Assembly (NCBI GenBank): GCA_011523515.1
Contig: WTGO01000084.1
Coordinates: forward strand, 1-64,000
Source: Chloroflexota bacterium
GTDB lineage: Bacteria; Chloroflexota; Anaerolineae; Aggregatilineales; Phototrophicaceae
DNA length: 64,000 nt
Reading direction: 5' to 3'
In this document: piece by piece, positions 35,511 to 44,485 of the stretch
How the letters are laid out: every line of letters begins with the position of its first letter
Numbering within the stretch: the stretch's first letter is position 1
Notes under the pieces: generated by a model
What the model saw: the letters and a program-made list of their open reading frames with translations, nothing else
Told to the model about the DNA's origin: nothing
Databases searched by the model: none
Translations under genes and position numbers: made by a program

Positions 35511-36941
35511 CTAGTTGTCGGCGTAATACTGCGGTTGACGAGCAGTCAAATCTTCCAATTCCTGCTGCATCTGATCAAGCGCGTCCTTCGGGCTCATCGC
35601 GCCCGACATGGCATTGCTCGTGCCCGTGGTGAAAATGGTCGTCATCGGGTTCGACCAGGGTGGCGCGGGAATCGGCGATGTCGACGGATGGTCATCCAGC
35701 GTGCCATAGAAGACATCGCTATTGGCGGGACCGGTCGTCTCAAAGGCGTTGGCCTGGCTGTAGGAGCGGCGCGCCGGCGTCGTGATGATCACCGGGTTGA
35801 AGAACTCGCTGCTCTGGAAGCCATCATGGCTGACCTCGATCTTCATGAATTCCCAAGCCTCGTCCGGCGCTTCCGCGACAGTGGCGAGCCAATGGCCGCC
35901 CGTGCCAAACTGATGCTTCTGATTGCGCCAATTCGGCCAATACTGAACATCAAAGTCGCCTTTTTCCATACCCTCGTTCGCGAGGCGTCCCGCCCAGAAT
36001 CCGCCTGCCGGAATCATACAAAGCAGGCCGGATGAATAGAAACCGGTCAGCGTCTGACCGCTGCCCATTTCGATATCAGGCGTTACGCCCTCTTGCCACA
36101 GGTCGACGACCAGCTGCAGCGCTTCGACCACCTCGGGCGAGTTGGCGATCGGCTCGCGCCAGCGGAAGCCGCCGCCGCGCCCATCTGCCGCCATGTCGCC
36201 TTCGTAGTAGCCGTCCCAGACCCAGTCGCCGCCGGGCGCCCGTTCCTCAGTGTAGAGGTTGCCGCCGGCCACGAAGATCCAAGGCATCCAACTGCCCCAG
36301 AGCCGGTTGGTCCAGGCATAACCGAAGGCCTCGGTGTTGCCGTTGGCGTCTTTCTTGGTGGTGCCGCGCGCGATCTCGACGAAATCGTCCTTGGTCCATT
36401 CGGAACCGGGAACATCAAAGCCGTTCTCGGCCAGCACGTTGGTGTTGAAGTACATATTGGCGGCGTTGAAGTCGCGCGGGGGCTCGTACAAGCTGCCCTC
36501 GTACATCATGGCTTCCACCAGGGACGGATGGACATCGGAGAAGAAGTCGGTCCAGAAGTCCTGATCGGGATCACCGGTGACACGATCATCCAGCGGCGCG
36601 GCCAAGCCTTGCCCGGCGAAGAGCTGGCAAGCCTCGGTCGCGGCATAGCCGACGTCAATCGACTCGCCAGCGGCGACCAGCGCCAGAATCTTGGCGGCAA
36701 CCTCTTCGTGGTCGATACCCGTCAGCACGACCCACTCGACATTCACGTTGGGATGGCGCGCCACCATGATATCGGCGACCGGCTGCAGCGTATTGTCATC
36801 GAGACCGGCCGTCTGCACTTTGATGGTCACCGAATCCTGCGCGATCACCTTGACCGGCAAACCACTCATGACCAGACCGGCGCTGCCTGCGCCCGCCAGT
36901 TTCAGCAGATCACGGCGACTCATCTTCTTTTCTGCACTCAT
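35511..36941 (-). CDS. Sugar ABC transporter substrate-binding protein, Tat-exported
   Basis: CUT1-type binding protein, 476 residues. The start follows a perfect AAAGGAGG site. N-terminus carries a twin-arginine motif SRRDLLKLAG (residues 8-17) and a cleavage region near KVIAQD, so Tat export is predicted. Mature domain shows EWVVLTGIDHEEVAAKILAL and FGTGGHWLATVAEAPDEAW patterns. First gene of a minus-strand run that includes two permeases and then the Cpn60 paralogue, BNR propeller, MBL hydrolase and SDR. Upstream is an AT-rich spacer of about 200 bases with no gene that I recognise. Confidence 0.92.
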   Translation of the reverse strand: MSAEKKMSRRDLLKLAGAGSAGLVMSGLPVKVIAQDSVTIKVQTAGLDDNTLQPVADIMVARHPNVNVEWVVLTGIDHEEVAAKILALVAAGESIDVGYAATEACQLFAGQGLAAPLDDRVTGDPDQDFWTDFFSDVHPSLVEAMMYEGSLYEPPRDFNAANMYFNTNVLAENGFDVPGSEWTKDDFVEIARGTTKKDANGNTEAFGYAWTNRLWGSWMPWIFVAGGNLYTEERAPGGDWVWDGYYEGDMAADGRGGGFRWREPIANSPEVVEALQLVVDLWQEGVTPDIEMGSGQTLTGFYSSGLLCMIPAGGFWAGRLANEGMEKGDFDVQYWPNWRNQKHQFGTGGHWLATVAEAPDEAWEFMKIEVSHDGFQSSEFFNPVIITTPARRSYSQANAFETTGPANSDVFYGTLDDHPSTSPIPAPPWSNPMTTIFTTGTSNAMSGAMSPKDALDQMQQELEDLTARQPQYYADN

Positions 36942-37139
36942 GTTGCCTCCTTTAACAAGCCTATTTAACCGTGAGGTATTTCCCTTCCTGATTTTTCAGT
37001 ATTTACCTCCCCTTTTGTCTACAGAAATCGAACCAAGAATGCGCCCCAATAATGCTGCGTGCGGCGGACTTGCGTCAACCGTCAACAGTACATCAATTTG
37101 GAACGGCAAACAAATGAATAAGTCGGCCTGCAACCAGAC

Positions 37140-37543
37140 CTACAGTATAGTAGCGTATTCGGGTTTCTTCTGCAAAGCAATCCCGCTATCGCGCCGACAA
37201 CCCATTCTTATCGCTCCCTGCCCCTGATCTGTCGGCCATGGCAGCCGTTCGTCCGGCGGTTTGCTGATGATGACCGCCTTCCAGAATTTGATGTCCCGGA
37301 TGCCCATCTGCGCCAGCGCATCATGCGCGCGCGGATTGCCGATCAGGTCGGCCAGCTCCGGATAAAATCTGAGTCGATGAGGCTGCCGGGCGCTTTGGCC
37401 TTCTCCCGCCCTTCGGCATCATATTCAGCCAGCGCTTTCTCGACGCAGGCGCGCGTTTTCCTCAGCAGCGCTTCGTCGGCCATATCGGGGATGACGCAAA
37501 ATCCATCTTCCCGCAGCTGCGCAGCGAGTTTCCGCGTTTCCAT
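37140..37543 (-). pseudogene. Remnant of a phytanoyl-CoA dioxygenase-family gene (frameshifted, truncated)
   Basis: The intact start METRKLAAQLREDGFCVIPD resembles the N-terminus of PhyH-family oxygenases. The frame stops after about 66 codons, but shifting by one base near 37360 restores a homologous-looking continuation (YPELADLIGNPRAHDAL, GIRDIKFWKAVIISKPP) to about 37220. The remainder, including the iron-binding residues, is absent, and the shifted frame ends at 37140. It lies just downstream of an intact family member and is best read as a decaying copy. A sequencing error could explain the shift but not the truncation. Confidence 0.78.
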
Positions 37544-37565
37544 AACTGTCTCAGTAAGCCCGGAC

Positions 37566-38453
37566 TTAAATCAGCCGCGGCGCAAAACCTGACTCCAGCA
37601 AATCGCCGCGCTTCAAGCCCTCGGTGGCGAAACCGTGGCGCCGCCCCGCTTCCGGATTGGACTCTGGCCAGTCGAACCGGGCGTCCGCCGTCATATAAGC
37701 GATGGTCATCGCCTCGCGCATCGCCTCCGTGCTGTTGCCGCCGGCGCGGTGGTAAACCAGCCCCGAGTGAAATGTGCAATCGCCTGCCTCCAGCGGCGCC
37801 CACTCCCAAGGGTAATTTCGTACATTGTCGCCGATGGCGATGTCTTCCCGAGCGTTGAAAATGTCGACGAATTCGGCATCGGGCGACAGCGTGTGACTGC
37901 CCGCCGCGAATGCCATGCAGCCACGCTCAACCGGCACATCAACCAGCGCCATCCAGATGGTGGTCGTCTTGGCCGCCGGCTGCACCGGCCAAAAGGCGGC
38001 GTCGACATGGTAGCCGGTGATTCGCCCGCCCGGCTCCTTGTAGAGCGCCTGGTCAAACCAGAGCTTGACGCCATCGACCTGCAGCAGTTGCCGCGCCACT
38101 TCGGCGAAGCGCCGGCACTGCACGAACTCGGCGATGGCCGGATAATGCGGCCACAGGTTGAAGGCCTGCAAAAAACTCTGCTCGTAGACCCGCTTTTCCG
38201 CCAGGGCGCGCTGATCGTCCTGGAAGCGATGCCCGACCGAAAGCCCGATCAGTTCACGATAATAGTCCAACGGCTCGCCGGTGATGATGCCTGCCAGCTT
38301 GACATAGCCCTTGTCCAGGTATTCGTCGACCTTGGCCGAATCAAGCGGGTAGGGTTCATCGAGGAAGGCTCTGATTTCTGGCGGCGCCGGCGCATGCAGG
38401 CGCTCGAGTGCTTCACGGGTGAAGACCGGCTTGGCGGTCGCGTGCTCATGCAT
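37566..38453 (-). CDS. Phytanoyl-CoA dioxygenase (PhyH) family protein
   Basis: Iron(II)/2-oxoglutarate-dependent oxygenase of the PhyH family, which hydroxylates lipids or small natural molecules. Metal triad: His149 and Asp151 in GYHVDAAFWP, distal His235 in VYHRAGGN, with Arg246 expected to bind 2-oxoglutarate. 295 residues, complete. First 45 residues (VFTREALERLHAPAPPEIRAF) are an extension. Second of four family members lying in a row on this strand. Substrate unknown. Confidence 0.9.
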   Translation of the reverse strand: MHEHATAKPVFTREALERLHAPAPPEIRAFLDEPYPLDSAKVDEYLDKGYVKLAGIITGEPLDYYRELIGLSVGHRFQDDQRALAEKRVYEQSFLQAFNLWPHYPAIAEFVQCRRFAEVARQLLQVDGVKLWFDQALYKEPGGRITGYHVDAAFWPVQPAAKTTTIWMALVDVPVERGCMAFAAGSHTLSPDAEFVDIFNAREDIAIGDNVRNYPWEWAPLEAGDCTFHSGLVYHRAGGNSTEAMREAMTIAYMTADARFDWPESNPEAGRRHGFATEGLKRGDLLESGFAPRLI

Positions 38454-38498
38454 AACCTACCCTCCGACGCGGGGCTGACGGCAAAGCAGCCGCCCGGC

Positions 38499-39536
38499 TT
38501 AGTATTCGACCCCCAGCTCGTCCAGAACAGCGAAGACTTCCGGCTCGACCGCGTCCGGGCTATTCCTGGCGCCGCGCTGCAGCGCGTAGACGGCCTGCTC
38601 ATTGCCGGCGCGCGCCAATTCAAGGACTTCGACCCGGGCCTTGTCGCCGAAGCTAAGATCGCGCTCGACAACCGGATTGTCATATTCTTTCCAGTAGTAC
38701 TTCAAATCGTCATGCCGCCAGTGCGGGTAGATGTCTTCCCAGGTCAGCAAGCTGGGCTCGTGCGGCTGCAGCATGTGCTCGGCCACCTTGTCGCCCACCA
38801 GCATGTAGCGGTTGTCCAGCGAGAGCCGCAGTTTGTCTTCGGTATAATTCGGCAGCGCCTGATGTATCGTCAGCGCCGGGAAGAACAGCGCATCGCCCGC
38901 TTCGTAATCGGTGCTATGCCAGACCGGGTTGATTTCTTCATGCTCCTTTTCGTGTACGATCAAGCCGCCGGCGCCCAGCGCAAAGTGATGATCCAGCGCG
39001 CGATTGACTTTGTGCGACTCTGGAATCACCGCCAGGCCGCCCAGCTCAATCGGACAATCGCCGATCGGCGCCCAGCAGGTGATATTCTCAAAGCTGCCTT
39101 GAAAGTGCACAAAATCTTGATGTTTGGGCGTGGTGTGCTCGGTGTATTTTGGGAACCAGATGCGGGCGACCTTCTGCGGATGCGGCATGACCGTCTGGCC
39201 CACCATTTTCTCGACGATGTCCATATACTCGGTCCAATGCGCCGAGCGGTGAAAGTTCTCGATCTTGTAGACCTCGGCATAACCGGCGCTGTATTCGTTG
39301 TCGCCCTCGGTGTAACGCATGTTCAGATCGGCGATGCCGTCCATCGGGTCGGCGCCGGCGACCAGCCAGCCGACCTGCTGAATCATGCTCATCATCTCGC
39401 GGCGCAGCTCCCACAATTTTTCGGGCGCCACCAACCGCTTGAAAAAAAGATACCCCTCATCGTCCAGCCGACGCTGCAATTCCTGCGGGTCCGTCATGGC
39501 GTCGTTGGAGACGCGCAATTCCTTCAGTTCCGACAT
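38499..39536 (-). CDS. Phytanoyl-CoA dioxygenase (PhyH) family protein
   Basis: Another iron/2-oxoglutarate oxygenase, 345 residues from the ATG that follows GAGAGG; the TTG four codons upstream is less likely. Metal site His139 and Asp141 in PKHQDFVHFQG, distal region TIHQALPNYTEDKLRLSLDNRY with the arginine in place. A C-terminal tail of about 100 residues rich in Asp, Glu and Trp is larger than in the minimal family. Low identity to the neighbour at 37566, so these are old paralogues and not a fresh duplication. Confidence 0.88.
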   Translation of the reverse strand: MSELKELRVSNDAMTDPQELQRRLDDEGYLFFKRLVAPEKLWELRREMMSMIQQVGWLVAGADPMDGIADLNMRYTEGDNEYSAGYAEVYKIENFHRSAHWTEYMDIVEKMVGQTVMPHPQKVARIWFPKYTEHTTPKHQDFVHFQGSFENITCWAPIGDCPIELGGLAVIPESHKVNRALDHHFALGAGGLIVHEKEHEEINPVWHSTDYEAGDALFFPALTIHQALPNYTEDKLRLSLDNRYMLVGDKVAEHMLQPHEPSLLTWEDIYPHWRHDDLKYYWKEYDNPVVERDLSFGDKARVEVLELARAGNEQAVYALQRGARNSPDAVEPEVFAVLDELGVEY

Positions 39537-39644
39537 GATCCCGTTCAACCTCTCAAACTCTTGCGCCTTTGCTGACAGTCTAACGTAGACTGCTGCTTTT
39601 GCGTAAAATCATCTATTCCTGACCAAAAGCCCTGCCTCCGGATT

Positions 39645-40469
39645 TCACGCAGCCACATAAGGCTTCGACCTATGCCATAGCAAGGGGTTTCTACTGTCGT
39701 CGTCCAATACATCGCCGATTTCCAGCGATTCGAAAACAGCCTGCGGCAGAATATTCTGGATTCCGTTAAAGACGCTGCCATCGGGCATATAGCCGCAAGT
39801 CATCGCCCGCCGCCAACCCGGCGTCATATTGGGTCCCGCGCCGTGCGGCATCAAACCGTTGTGGAATGAGCAGGAGCCCGCCTTCATCGGCGCGGGGGCG
39901 GACTGCATTTTCGCCCACTGCGGATAAATATCGAACAAGTCGCTGATATTGGGGCCGATCTGGGAATTATCGAAAGTAGCCGTTTTGTGCGCGCCGGGCA
40001 GGAAGTAAAGGCAGCCGTTCTGAAGCGTGGCATCATCCAGCGCCACCCCAATGCTCAGCGCGTTCCGTGAGTAATAGGACCAGAAGGGGTTGTCCTGGCG
40101 CCAGCCCGTCGGGTTGGCCCACGGCTGCTTGATCAAAGCCTGATCGTGCCAGATGCGCATGCCGTCCACGCCGGCCAGCTCGCTCGCCATCTTTCCCAAT
40201 CTCGCATCCACGATCTGCTCGCGCATTCCCGCGTGATCCGCCCACAGGTTGATGCGCTGCACAAATCGTCTCTGGCGATACTTGCCCGCTTCGCTCTCGT
40301 CGTCCAGCTCGCTCCCGTCGGCGAGCTTGCGATTTTAGCGCCGCGCTACCGCATCGTCGACATGCCGCCGCCAGGTCGCCAACTCCTCCGGCGTCAGGAA
40401 ATCCTCAATGATGATATAGCCATTCTCTTGATAGAACTCAATCTGCTCCTGTGTCAGGTCGGTTTTCAT
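39645..40469 (-). pseudogene. PhyH-family gene interrupted by an in-frame stop and lacking an iron ligand
   Basis: An ATG at 40469 opens a frame reading TDLTQEQIEFYQENGYIIIE, typical of PhyH proteins, that meets TAA at codon 45 (40335-40337) and then continues in the same frame without a shift (NRKLADGSELDDESEAGKY) through 39645; 274 residues if read through. The iron motif that should be HQD reads GWRQDNPFW, so the first histidine is Arg. The distal motif FHNGLMPHGAGPN is kept. Two independent lesions argue for a decayed gene, although the stop alone could be a sequencing error or a recent mutation. Confidence 0.8.
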
Positions 40470-40527
40470 ATCCGATGTCCTTTTTCTCGCTCACAAGCCT
40501 AAACGACAAGTCTCATAGTCGCCTCGC

Positions 40528-41628
40528 CTATATGACCATGAGATTCCGCTCAAAGCGTGTCAAGCTTTCGGCGCCGTCCTCGGTAACCAGCATATTGTCC
40601 TCAATGCGCACGCCGATTTCACCATCCCGGTAGAGGCCCGGCTCCACTGTGAAGACCATCCCCGGCTCCAGCGCCCGCTGGTTGCCAACAACCATATAAG
40701 GCGCTTCGTGCGCTTCCAGGCCGATACCATGCCCGGTGCGATGACGTATCAAATGCTCGTAGCCGGCGTCGATGAAGACCTGACGCGCCGCGATGTCAAC
40801 CGTCTCGCAGGTCACGCCGGGAGCGGCCGCCGCGCGCCCGGCCGCATTGGCCGCCCGCACCACCGAGTAGAAGTCGCGCTGCTCATCACTGACCGAGCCG
40901 ACGAAAACTGTACGCGTGATATCAGCGCAGTAGCCCTGGAACGTCGCGCCGAAATCGACGATCAGCGGATCGCCATGCTGGATGCGATAATCCAGCGGAC
41001 CCAAGTGCGGCAGCGGTGTATTGCCGCCGGCATGCAGGATGGTGCCGAATGACAACCCGTCGCCGCCCAGCGCGTAGAGATGTCCCTCCAGTATCGCCGC
41101 CGCCTCGATCTCGCTCATGCCGACCCTGACTTCGGCGAAGGTCGCCGCCAGCGCCGCTTCCGAGATGGCGATGGCGCGGCGCAGCGCGGCGATTTCGTCG
41201 GCGTCCTTGTGCAAGCGCAGCCCGGCCAGCGGCTCAGTGGCGTCGACGAGCTCAGCGCCAGGCGCCGACGCGCGGATGACCTCGCCTTCAAAGAAGCGCA
41301 TATACAAACCTTCGACGCCAATGGTCGCGCCGCGGGGGCCGATACGTTCGATTGCTCGACGAAACGCGCCAGCGTAGCCTTCAGCATCGGTATACGAGAT
41401 GATCTCGGATGGAATCTGGTGGCGCTGGAACAGCGCGATCTCCAGCTCAGGGATGACAGCAACCGGCGCCTGATCCAGCGGGTAGAAGGTGACGATGGGC
41501 CGCTCCAGCACATAATGCACCGAGTCCGTCAGGTAGCGGTGATTGGGCCCGGGGATCAGCGCCACCACGTCCAGCCCGGCCTCGCGCATGATCGCGTACA
41601 GCTTCTCGAGCCGCGCTTGGTATTTCAT
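40528..41628 (-). CDS. M24-family Xaa-Pro peptidase
   Basis: Aminopeptidase P / prolidase-like metallopeptidase with the creatinase fold. Five metal ligands are recognisable: Asp in LIVDFGATF, Asp in YCADITRTV, His in RTGHGIGLEAHE, Glu in FTVEPGLY, Glu in GVRIEDNML. The start is the ATG after GGGCGGAACG, giving 366 residues; the frame extends 28 codons farther upstream without a ribosome site. Cytoplasmic. It may recycle proline dipeptides or act on a non-peptide substrate; context does not decide. Confidence 0.92.
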   Translation of the reverse strand: MKYQARLEKLYAIMREAGLDVVALIPGPNHRYLTDSVHYVLERPIVTFYPLDQAPVAVIPELEIALFQRHQIPSEIISYTDAEGYAGAFRRAIERIGPRGATIGVEGLYMRFFEGEVIRASAPGAELVDATEPLAGLRLHKDADEIAALRRAIAISEAALAATFAEVRVGMSEIEAAAILEGHLYALGGDGLSFGTILHAGGNTPLPHLGPLDYRIQHGDPLIVDFGATFQGYCADITRTVFVGSVSDEQRDFYSVVRAANAAGRAAAAPGVTCETVDIAARQVFIDAGYEHLIRHRTGHGIGLEAHEAPYMVVGNQRALEPGMVFTVEPGLYRDGEIGVRIEDNMLVTEDGAESLTRFERNLMVI

Positions 41629-41684
41629 CGTTCCGCCCTTTTCTGTTCGCCGTATCGCGCCTATTGCATAAGAATTCTTGCCAA

Positions 41685-41843
41685 CGAGGACACAGAGTGA
41701 TCTTGAGTGCACAGAAGACTTTTTTGGCTTCGACGTTCACGCTTCGGCTGCGGCCTTCATTCTGACTGAGTTTTGCTGCCAGAATTTTTCCAAATGGCTT
41801 TACTCGGTGTCCTCTGTTTTCCTCGCTGTACTCGGTGGTTGTT
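41685..41843. repeat. Paired-arm ACCGAGGACAC element, copy 2
   Basis: Left arm AACGAGGACACAGAGTGATC and right arm TTTACTCGGTGTCCTCTGTT ... CTCGGTGGTT are inverted relatives, about 159 bases overall, the same size as copy 1 at 21476. The middle is non-coding. Together with its flanks it makes up the 268-base gap between the peptidase and hexulose-phosphate isomerase genes; nothing else is recognisable there. Confidence 0.7.
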
Positions 41844-41896
41844 TTTTCATTAATTGCTTTCACTTGCTTCTGTGGCAAGAATACGCTGAAACGCGC

Positions 41897-42460
41897 TCAT
41901 TCCAGATTGGCGTGGCGCGCGTTCATCCGGGCTTCGTCGACATTCAGCGCCGCCTTCAGCCGGATGATAAGCAAGTCGCAGAGCAAGCCCAGACAGTGTT
42001 CAAACAGCGAGCCCATAACCAGCACCGAGTCCGCGCCGGCGCGCGCGTCCGCTTTAAAATTGGAGGCGGGGATGTAGACGCGGAAATCCGCGGCGGCGGC
42101 AATGGGCGAATCCAAATTGCCGGTCAGCGTCGCCAGCCGCGCGCCGGTCGCGCCGACAGTCTCAGCATAACGCAGCAACGAGCCCGTCCGCCCGGAAGAC
42201 GAGCCGATCAGCAGCAGATCGCCCGCGCCGAGGGCCGGCGTCGTGACATCATCGACGACATGTACCCGCAGCCCGAGGTGCATCAAACGCATGGCGAAGG
42301 CGCGCATCTGCAAACCGGTGCGGCCTTTGCCGGCCAGGAATATGCGCTGCGCCGACAGCAGCGCCGGCGCCATCGCCTCGACCTCGCCCGCGTCCACTTG
42401 CCGCAGCGTGCGGCCGACATCGGCTAAAATGGCATCGACCAATTCATGGTGCTGTGTCAT
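41897..42460 (-). CDS. hxlB: 6-phospho-3-hexuloisomerase (SIS domain)
   Basis: Converts 3-hexulose-6-phosphate and fructose-6-phosphate into one another. Single SIS domain, 187 residues, with the phosphosugar-binding patterns FLAGKGRTGLQMRAFAMRL and LIGSSSGRTGSLL typical of HxlB/PHI. ATG after AGAGGATAG. Overlaps the end of the HxlA-like gene by 17 bases, so the two are translationally coupled. Together they form the key steps of the ribulose-monophosphate pathway, used for formaldehyde fixation or, in reverse, for making pentose phosphates. Confidence 0.9.
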   Translation of the reverse strand: MTQHHELVDAILADVGRTLRQVDAGEVEAMAPALLSAQRIFLAGKGRTGLQMRAFAMRLMHLGLRVHVVDDVTTPALGAGDLLLIGSSSGRTGSLLRYAETVGATGARLATLTGNLDSPIAAAADFRVYIPASNFKADARAGADSVLVMGSLFEHCLGLLCDLLIIRLKAALNVDEARMNARHANLE

Positions 42461-43085
42461 GGACTATCCTCTCGTGGAATCGCCGCGCGGTCGCGCCTGG
42501 ATCCGGCCCTGCAGTAATGCCCGAGCCGACGATGATGACCTGCGGCTGCAGCGGCAGAATCTGTTCCAGAGTATCCAGCTTGACGCCGCCGGCGATGGCC
42601 AGCTGCGCAGCCGGCAGCGCCGCTCGCAACTGAGCCAGCTGGGCATAGGGCGACTCCTGTGAGGATTGCAAATCGTGAGCGGTGTGCAGGCAGAGCAGAT
42701 CGCAGCCCAGCCCCAGCAACTGCCGCGCCCGAAGCAAAGGACCGGCCACTTGCATCATGTCAATCATGATGCGCTTGCCATGCGCGCGCGCGCTGGCCAA
42801 AGCGCCGGATATCGTCGCATCGCTGGCCAGCGCCATGACGGTGGCGCAGTCGGCGCCGGCACGGAAGGCGATATCGGCCTCGGCCTCGCCCGCGTCCATG
42901 ATCTTGAGATCAGCCACCAGCGTCAACTGTGGATAAGCCGCGCGAAGCTCGCGTACGGCCCGCATCCCCTCGCGAAAGACCAGCGGCGTGCCGATCTCAA
43001 CGATGTCGACGAAGGGATGGACCTGCGCCAGCACATCCAGCGCGGCCGACAATTCGCCATCCAGCGCGATTTGCAGTTCGGTCAC
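42444..43085 (-). CDS. hxlA: 3-hexulose-6-phosphate synthase
   Basis: Condenses formaldehyde with ribulose-5-phosphate, or runs in reverse. Orotidine-decarboxylase-like barrel: QIALDGELSAALDVL, VDIVEIGTPLV, the catalytic VADLKIMDAGEAEAD, GKRIMIDMMQV and a phosphate-binding LAIAGGVKLDTL ... IIVGSGIT. 213 residues, normal. GTG start with a nearby GAGG. First of the HxlA-HxlB pair, divergent from the ribokinase-like gene. Confidence 0.9.
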   Translation of the reverse strand: MTELQIALDGELSAALDVLAQVHPFVDIVEIGTPLVFREGMRAVRELRAAYPQLTLVADLKIMDAGEAEADIAFRAGADCATVMALASDATISGALASARAHGKRIMIDMMQVAGPLLRARQLLGLGCDLLCLHTAHDLQSSQESPYAQLAQLRAALPAAQLAIAGGVKLDTLEQILPLQPQVIIVGSGITAGPDPGATARRFHERIVHDTAP

Positions 43086-43169
43086 GCCTCACTCGCAAGC
43101 ACAATAATTCCAAGAACGTAATGACAATGACTGCCGTTTCATCGCATTCTCCAAGATTGTCGAAAGTTT

Positions 43170-43197
43170 GTAGGGACGAGCCTTGGCTCGCCCACGC
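43170..43197. repeat. GGGGCGAGCC-type hairpin repeat
   Basis: GTAGGGACGAGCCTTGGCTC continuing to CGCCCACG is a copy of the hairpin family, in the space between the divergent hxlA-like and ribokinase-like genes. Confidence 0.7.
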
Positions 43198-43315
43198 TTG
43201 CTAAAGACTGCCAATCGCTCTTCGCATGACCAGCTTGGAACTACATAGTTGTTCACGACAAAATCGACCAGAATAGAGTATATTCAATCGGGGAGAAAGA
43301 TAAAAGGAAACGCGC

Positions 43316-44227
43316 ATGACAGCCAAAATCGTAGTGGTGGGCAGCTTTAATGCCGACCTGGTGGCTTACCTGGAGCGCATGCCCCGCCCGGGAGAGACTG
43401 TGCACGGCGACCGCTTCGCCACCAGCGCCGGCGGCAAAGGCTCGAACCAGGCGGTGGCGGCGGCGCGCCTGGGCGCAGAGGTCACCTTCATCGGGCGCGT
43501 CGGCAGCGATGTCTTCGCCGAGTTGGCTTACGAAATCTGGGATGCCGAAGGCATCAACCGTGATTTCGTCTCGGCAGACGTCGAGGTCGCCACCGGCGTC
43601 GCGCCCATCCTGGTGGATAGCAGCGGCGAGAATATGATCGTGGTGGTGCTGGGCGCCAACTCACGCCTGCGGGCGTCTGACATCGACGCGGCGCGTGAGC
43701 GTATCGCGGCGGCGGATGTGCTGGTCACGCAGCTGGAGGTCAACCTGGATACGGTGCAGTACGCGCTGGAGACGGCCAAGCAATTGGGAATCACCACCAT
43801 ACTCAACCCGGCGCCGGCCGCCGCCGTCCCGCAGTCCATGCTTGACCTGGCCGATTACCTGACGCCTAACGAGACCGAGTTGGAGACGCTCAGCGGTTCC
43901 TCTGGCGACTTCGCTGCCGCCGCGCGTACGCTGCTGACCCGCGCCGACCAGACCGCCATCGTCACGCTCGGGGCGCAGGGCGCGCAGATCGTCAGCACGG
44001 ACGAGTGCGAAACGATACCCACTTATGCCGTCGATGTGGTGGATACCACCGGCGCCGGCGACGCCTTCAACGCCGGCTTGGCCGTGGCGCTGGCCGAGGG
44101 CAAAGCGCTGGCCGAGGCCGTCCGCTTCGCCAACGCCGCCGCCGCGCTCAGCGTCACCCAGCCCGGCGCCGCCCCCAGCGCGCCCCACCGCGAAGCTGTC
44201 GACGCGCTCTTCACACAGAACTTGTAA
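43316..44227 (+). CDS. Ribokinase-like PfkB-family kinase
   Basis: Phosphorylates ribose or a related sugar. Starts KIVVVGSFNADLVAYLERMP, keeps the GGKGSNQAVAAARLGA substrate loop, NPAPAAAVP, LTPNETELETL and the catalytic DTTGAGDAFNAGL. 303 residues; order and spacing fit RbsK well, though specificity is not proven. Start after AAAAGGAAACGCGC. The last bases of its stop codon are also the first bases of the repeat element at 44226. Likely partner of the nearby hexulose-phosphate genes or of the ribose-type transporter at 57.6-61.2 kb. Confidence 0.9.
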   Translation: MTAKIVVVGSFNADLVAYLERMPRPGETVHGDRFATSAGGKGSNQAVAAARLGAEVTFIGRVGSDVFAELAYEIWDAEGINRDFVSADVEVATGVAPILVDSSGENMIVVVLGANSRLRASDIDAARERIAAADVLVTQLEVNLDTVQYALETAKQLGITTILNPAPAAAVPQSMLDLADYLTPNETELETLSGSSGDFAAAARTLLTRADQTAIVTLGAQGAQIVSTDECETIPTYAVDVVDTTGAGDAFNAGLAVALAEGKALAEAVRFANAAAALSVTQPGAAPSAPHREAVDALFTQNL

Positions 44228-44485
44228 GGCTTGTCCGCTACTGAGGGTCACGATAATGCGCTTTTTTACCCCATCCCCCGGCCCCTTCCCCAGCAAGCTA
44301 GGGAAGGGGAGCTGAAATGTCGCGAAATCTACACGATATATGAGAATCGGTATACGACGATGGTTGGCTCGCCCTCGCAACAGCATCCATTTCGCCAGAG
44401 CGGCAGTCATCCCCCATTTTAATGGGAGGACCGAGGGGGGTAAACTTAGGGTGGAACGCTGTTCAGACAGTACCGGACAAGCCTT
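44226..44485. mobile_element. MITE-like element, copy 2
   Basis: Left end AAGGCTTGTCCGCTACT (44226-44242) and right end AGTACCGGACAAGCCTT (44469-44485) are inverted repeats with one mismatch, matching the ends of the 10095-10321 copy. The interior includes the CCCCATCCCCCGGCCCCTTC block and a second palindrome at 44411-44440. It starts inside the ribokinase stop codon and supplies part of it. No coding capacity. Confidence 0.72.
44411..44440. repeat. CCCTCGGTCC palindromic repeat, intergenic copy
   Basis: CCCCCATTTTAATGGGAGGA then CCGAGGGGGG. The reverse complement resembles the block at 45167-45199 inside the neighbouring GMC oxidoreductase gene, sharing CCCCCCTCGGTCC and the ATGGGGG-like end. 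Confidence 0.6.

Noticed and set aside
37635-39575. 646-codon plus-strand open frame opposite two PhyH genes
   Set aside because: It is antisense to two clear oxygenase genes, has no recognisable domain or ribosome site, and long antisense frames are expected in G+C-rich DNA.
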